A DNA stretch of 64,000 nucleotides, from the NCBI GenBank assembly GCA_948099385.1, contig CANUEZ040000196.1, positions 3,951,001 to 4,015,000 on the forward strand. Direction: 5' to 3'. The translations under genes and the position numbers were made by a program. The notes below the pieces were generated by a model. That model was not told the origin of the DNA. It saw nothing but the letters and a program-made list of their open reading frames with translations, and did not search any database. The stretch is from Fasciola hepatica (Eukaryota > Platyhelminthes > Trematoda > Plagiorchiida > Fasciolidae). Below are positions 61,718-64,000 of this stretch, one piece after another (within the stretch, counting starts at the first letter, position 1; every line of letters begins with the position of its first letter).

Positions 61718-62985
61718 TTGTGGTTTGGGTTTTGACTGACAATCGTTCACCCCAACCCTTGTTCTTGTCCCGTGTGGGCTCTGTCCATGTGCAATGCTCA
61801 TGATTCCCTTAGCGGATCAAACAGCTGTACAGTGCTTGCATAATTTTCAATGGTCAGTTCAGTGTTCAAGCTGCATGGAGAATCATATTATACAAATCTA
61901 CTCTGCTACTGCTCTATTGCATTGTATGAGCAATCTGTGTGGATTGTTCATAAGGGAATGCCTTGGTTTTATTTAGGCCCATAAATAGAGAAGTGATGGA
62001 ACATAGGATTGGATCGGTGTGCGAGAATTTGGTTGTTACCGTTCAAAGCGAAAGCGAAAGCCGAAGCCAATTTGGGGATTGTGCTATATCATGTAGTGTA
62101 TATGTTGAACAAAGCGTTCAGACCCATATCGAATTGGCTCGTGCTTTGGGTGTTCGACTGACAATCGTTCACCCCAACCCTTGTTCGTGTCTCAGAGTGG
62201 GTTCTGTCCATGTGCAATGCTCATGATTCCCTTAGCGGATCAAACAGCTGTACAGTGCTTCCATAATTTACAATGGTCAGTTCAGTGTTCAAGCTGCATG
62301 GAGAATCATATTATACAAATCTACTCTGCTACTGCTCTATTGCATTGTATGAGCAATCTGTGTGGATTGTTCATAAGGGAATGCCTTGGTTTTACTTAGG
62401 CCCATAAATAGAGAAGTGATGGAACAAAGGATTGGATCGGTGTGCGAGAATTTGATTGTTACCGTTCAAAGCGAAAGCGAAAGCCGAAGCCAATTTGGGG
62501 ATTGTGCTATATCATGTAGTGTATATGTTGAACAAAGCGTTCAGCCCCATATCGGATAGCCTTGTGGTTTGGGTGTTCGACTGACAATCGTTCACCCCAA
62601 CCCTTGTTCGTGTCTCCGAGTGGGTTCTGTCCATGTGCAATGCTCATGATTCCCTTAGCGGATCAAACAGCTGTACAGTGCTTGCATAATTTTCAATGGT
62701 CAGTTCAGTGTTCAAGCTGCATGGAGAATCATATTATACAAATCTACTCTGCTACTGCTCTATTGCATTGTATGAGCAATCTGTGTGGATTGTTCATAAG
62801 GGAATGCCTTGGTTTTATTTAGGCCCATAAATAGAGAAGTGATGGAACATAGGATTGGATCGGTGTGCGAGAATTTGGTTGTTACCGTTCAAAGCGAAAG
62901 CGAAAGCCGAAGCCAATTTGGGGATTGTGCTATATCATGTAGTGTATATGTTGAACAAAGCGTTCAGACCCATATCGAATTGGCT
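61450..62985 (+). repeat. Duplication with period 1689, copy 2 (end approximate)
   Basis: This has the same ordered markers: GTTGATCAAAG near 61684, GGGTTTTGAC near 61727, CTCAGAGTGG near 62192 and CAGCCCCAT near 62542. It includes a type B monomer of 421 bp at 61718. Its later part also takes part in the 846-bp repeat. Confidence 0.7.
61784..62629 (+). repeat. Dimer repeat at right end, copy 1 (period 846)
   Basis: GAATTGGCTCG, CTCAGAGTGG, TTTACAATGG, GGAACAAAGG (near 62423), TTTGATTG (near 62452), CAGCCCCAT and GCTTGCATAA repeat at 846 bp. I found no difference between the copies over the compared part. Confidence 0.85.
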
Positions 62986-63475
62986 CGTGCTTTGGGTGTT
63001 CGACTGACAATCGTTCACCCCAACCCTTGTTCGTGTCTCAGAGTGGGTTCTGTCCATGTGCAATGCTCATGATTCCCTTAGCGGATCAAACAGCTGTACA
63101 GTGCTTCCATAATTTACAATGGTCAGTTCAGTGTTCAAGCTGCATGGAGAATCATATTATACAAATCTACTCTGCTACTGCTCTATTGCATTGTATGAGC
63201 AATCTGTGTGGATTGTTCATAAGGGAATGCCTTGGTTTTACTTAGGCCCATAAATAGAGAAGTGATGGAACAAAGGATTGGATCGGTGTGCGAGAATTTG
63301 ATTGTTACCGTTCAAAGCGAAAGCGAAAGCCGAAGCCAATTTGGGGATTGTGCTATATCATGTAGTGTATATGTTGAACAAAGCGTTCAGCCCCATATCG
63401 GATAGCCTTGTGGTTTGGGTGTTCGACTGACAATCGTTCACCCCAACCCTTGTTCGTGTCTCCGAGTGGGTTCTG
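62630..63475 (+). repeat. Dimer repeat at right end, copy 2
   Basis: This repeats the preceding dimer (GGAACAAAGG near 63269, TTTGATTG near 63298). A partial third copy continues to 63826, where GAATTGGCTC changes to GAATGGGCTC. Confidence 0.85.
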
Positions 63476-63830
63476 TCCATGTGCAATGCTCATGATTCCC
63501 TTAGCGGATCAAACAGCTGTACAGTGCTTGCATAATTTTCAATGGTCAGTTCAGTGTTCAAGCTGCATGGAGAATCATATTATACAAATCTACTCTGCTA
63601 CTGCTCTATTGCATTGTATGAGCAATCTGTGTGGATTGTTCATAAGGGAATGCCTTGGTTTTATTTAGGCCCATAAATAGAGAAGTGATGGAACATAGGA
63701 TTGGATCGGTGTGCGAGAATTTGGTTGTTACCGTTCAAAGCGAAAGCGAAAGCCGAAGCCAATTTGGGGATTGTGCTATATCATGTAGTGTATATGTTGA
63801 ACAAAGCGTTCAGACCCATATCGAATGGGC

Positions 63831-64000
63831 TCGTGCTTTGGGTGTTCGACTGACATTCGTTCACCCCAACCCTTGTTCGTGTCTCCGAGTGGGCTCTGTC
63901 CATGTGCAATGCTCATGATTCCCTTAGCGGATCAAACAGCTGTACAGTGCTTCCATAATTTTCAATGGTCAGTTCAGTGTTCAAGCTGCATGGAGAATCA
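63831..64000 (+). repeat. Monomer u151, type A, truncated by the window end
   Basis: These are the first 170 bp of a type A monomer with the GAATGGGCTCG start. The sequence ends inside the ATGGAGAATCA segment, so the array continues beyond the window. Confidence 0.95.

Larger units (their letters stand above)
1..64000 (+). repeat. Satellite DNA array, 423-bp monomer, about 151 head-to-tail copies
   Basis: The same segment recurs every 423 bp (sometimes 422 or 421) across the entire window, always in the same orientation and with no unrelated sequence between copies. Complete monomers start at 412 and then every 423 bp, with one base lost in the monomers starting at 3373, 14793, 16484, 17329, 19443, 20711, 26632, 29592, 31283, 33397, 34242, 35510, 36355, 38046, 39314, 41849, 56230, 56652, 57074, 58763, 59185, 59607 and 61296, and two lost at 41428, 57496, 60029 and 61718. 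Neighbouring monomers typically differ at only a handful of sites. The array has no coding capacity beyond short chance frames. Long homogeneous arrays of this kind are characteristic of eukaryotic heterochromatin. Centromeric, pericentromeric and subtelomeric positions are all possible, and the species cannot be determined from this sequence. Confidence 0.99.

Noticed and set aside
1..64000. CRISPR array
   Set aside because: The repeats are 423 bp and contiguous, with no unique spacers and no cas genes.
1..64000. Ribosomal spacer repeats, tandem 5S rDNA or tRNA clusters
   Set aside because: No rRNA sequence, 5S internal control region or tRNA cloverleaf is seen in the unit on either strand.
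1..64000. Transposon or LTR origin of the unit
   Set aside because: No terminal repeats, target-site duplications, primer binding site or transposase/reverse transcriptase fragments are visible. A distant origin cannot be excluded but has no support here.
1..64000. Strict dimeric higher-order organisation of the whole array
   Set aside because: Period 846 holds only locally (1.1-2.9, 46-47.8 and 61.8-63.8 kb). Elsewhere the block size is 3, 4, 6 or 10 monomers or undefined.

Overview
The whole 64 kb window is one uninterrupted head-to-tail satellite DNA array. The basic unit (monomer) is 423 bp, always on the same strand, and about 151 copies are visible: 149 complete monomers from 412 to 63407 plus near-complete or partial ones at both ends. 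I see no protein gene, RNA gene, transposon, CRISPR array or single-copy spacer. The array runs off both ends, so its true length is unknown. This organisation is typical of constitutive heterochromatin (centromeric, pericentromeric or subtelomeric) in a nuclear eukaryotic genome resolved by long reads. I do not recognise the family and cannot name the organism or the chromosomal position.

Monomer numbering (u1, u2, ...) starts at the TTG of the TTGTGGTTTGGG segment (u1 = 412). Of the 149 complete monomers, 122 are 423 bp, 23 are 422 bp and 4 are 421 bp; none is longer. Most of the length loss comes from one alternative haplotype ('type B', TTCTTGTCCCGTGTGGG in place of the type A TTCGTGTCTCCGAGTGGG). 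The rest comes from isolated one-base deletions.

Layout. 1-5.4 kb: mixed monomers with a dimer duplication (period 846) at 1.1-2.8 kb and a type B monomer at 3.4 kb matching the window's first monomer. 5.5-13.9 kb: a 10-monomer block (4230 bp) present twice in tandem at very high identity. 14-18.8 kb: mixed monomers. 18.9-21.5 kb: a 3-monomer block (1268 bp) present twice. 22-29.5 kb: mosaic type A monomers. 29.6-42.3 kb: type B monomers interspersed among type A, including a 4-monomer block seen three times, the middle copy shortened by one monomer (36.4-41.0 kb). 42.3-56.2 kb: 33 consecutive monomers without type B, with local 846, 1692 and 1269 bp repeats. 55.1-60.1 kb: a 6-monomer block (2533 bp) present twice and almost identical. 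60-64 kb: shorter derived duplications (1689 and 846 bp) up to the window end.

The biological content is therefore the array's evolution: unequal exchange at many block sizes, conversion-like swaps between monomers, and a few conserved dyads inside the monomer that could form structure or bind protein. Duplication limits were found by eye comparison and are accurate to a few bases where a flanking mismatch is named, otherwise approximate.
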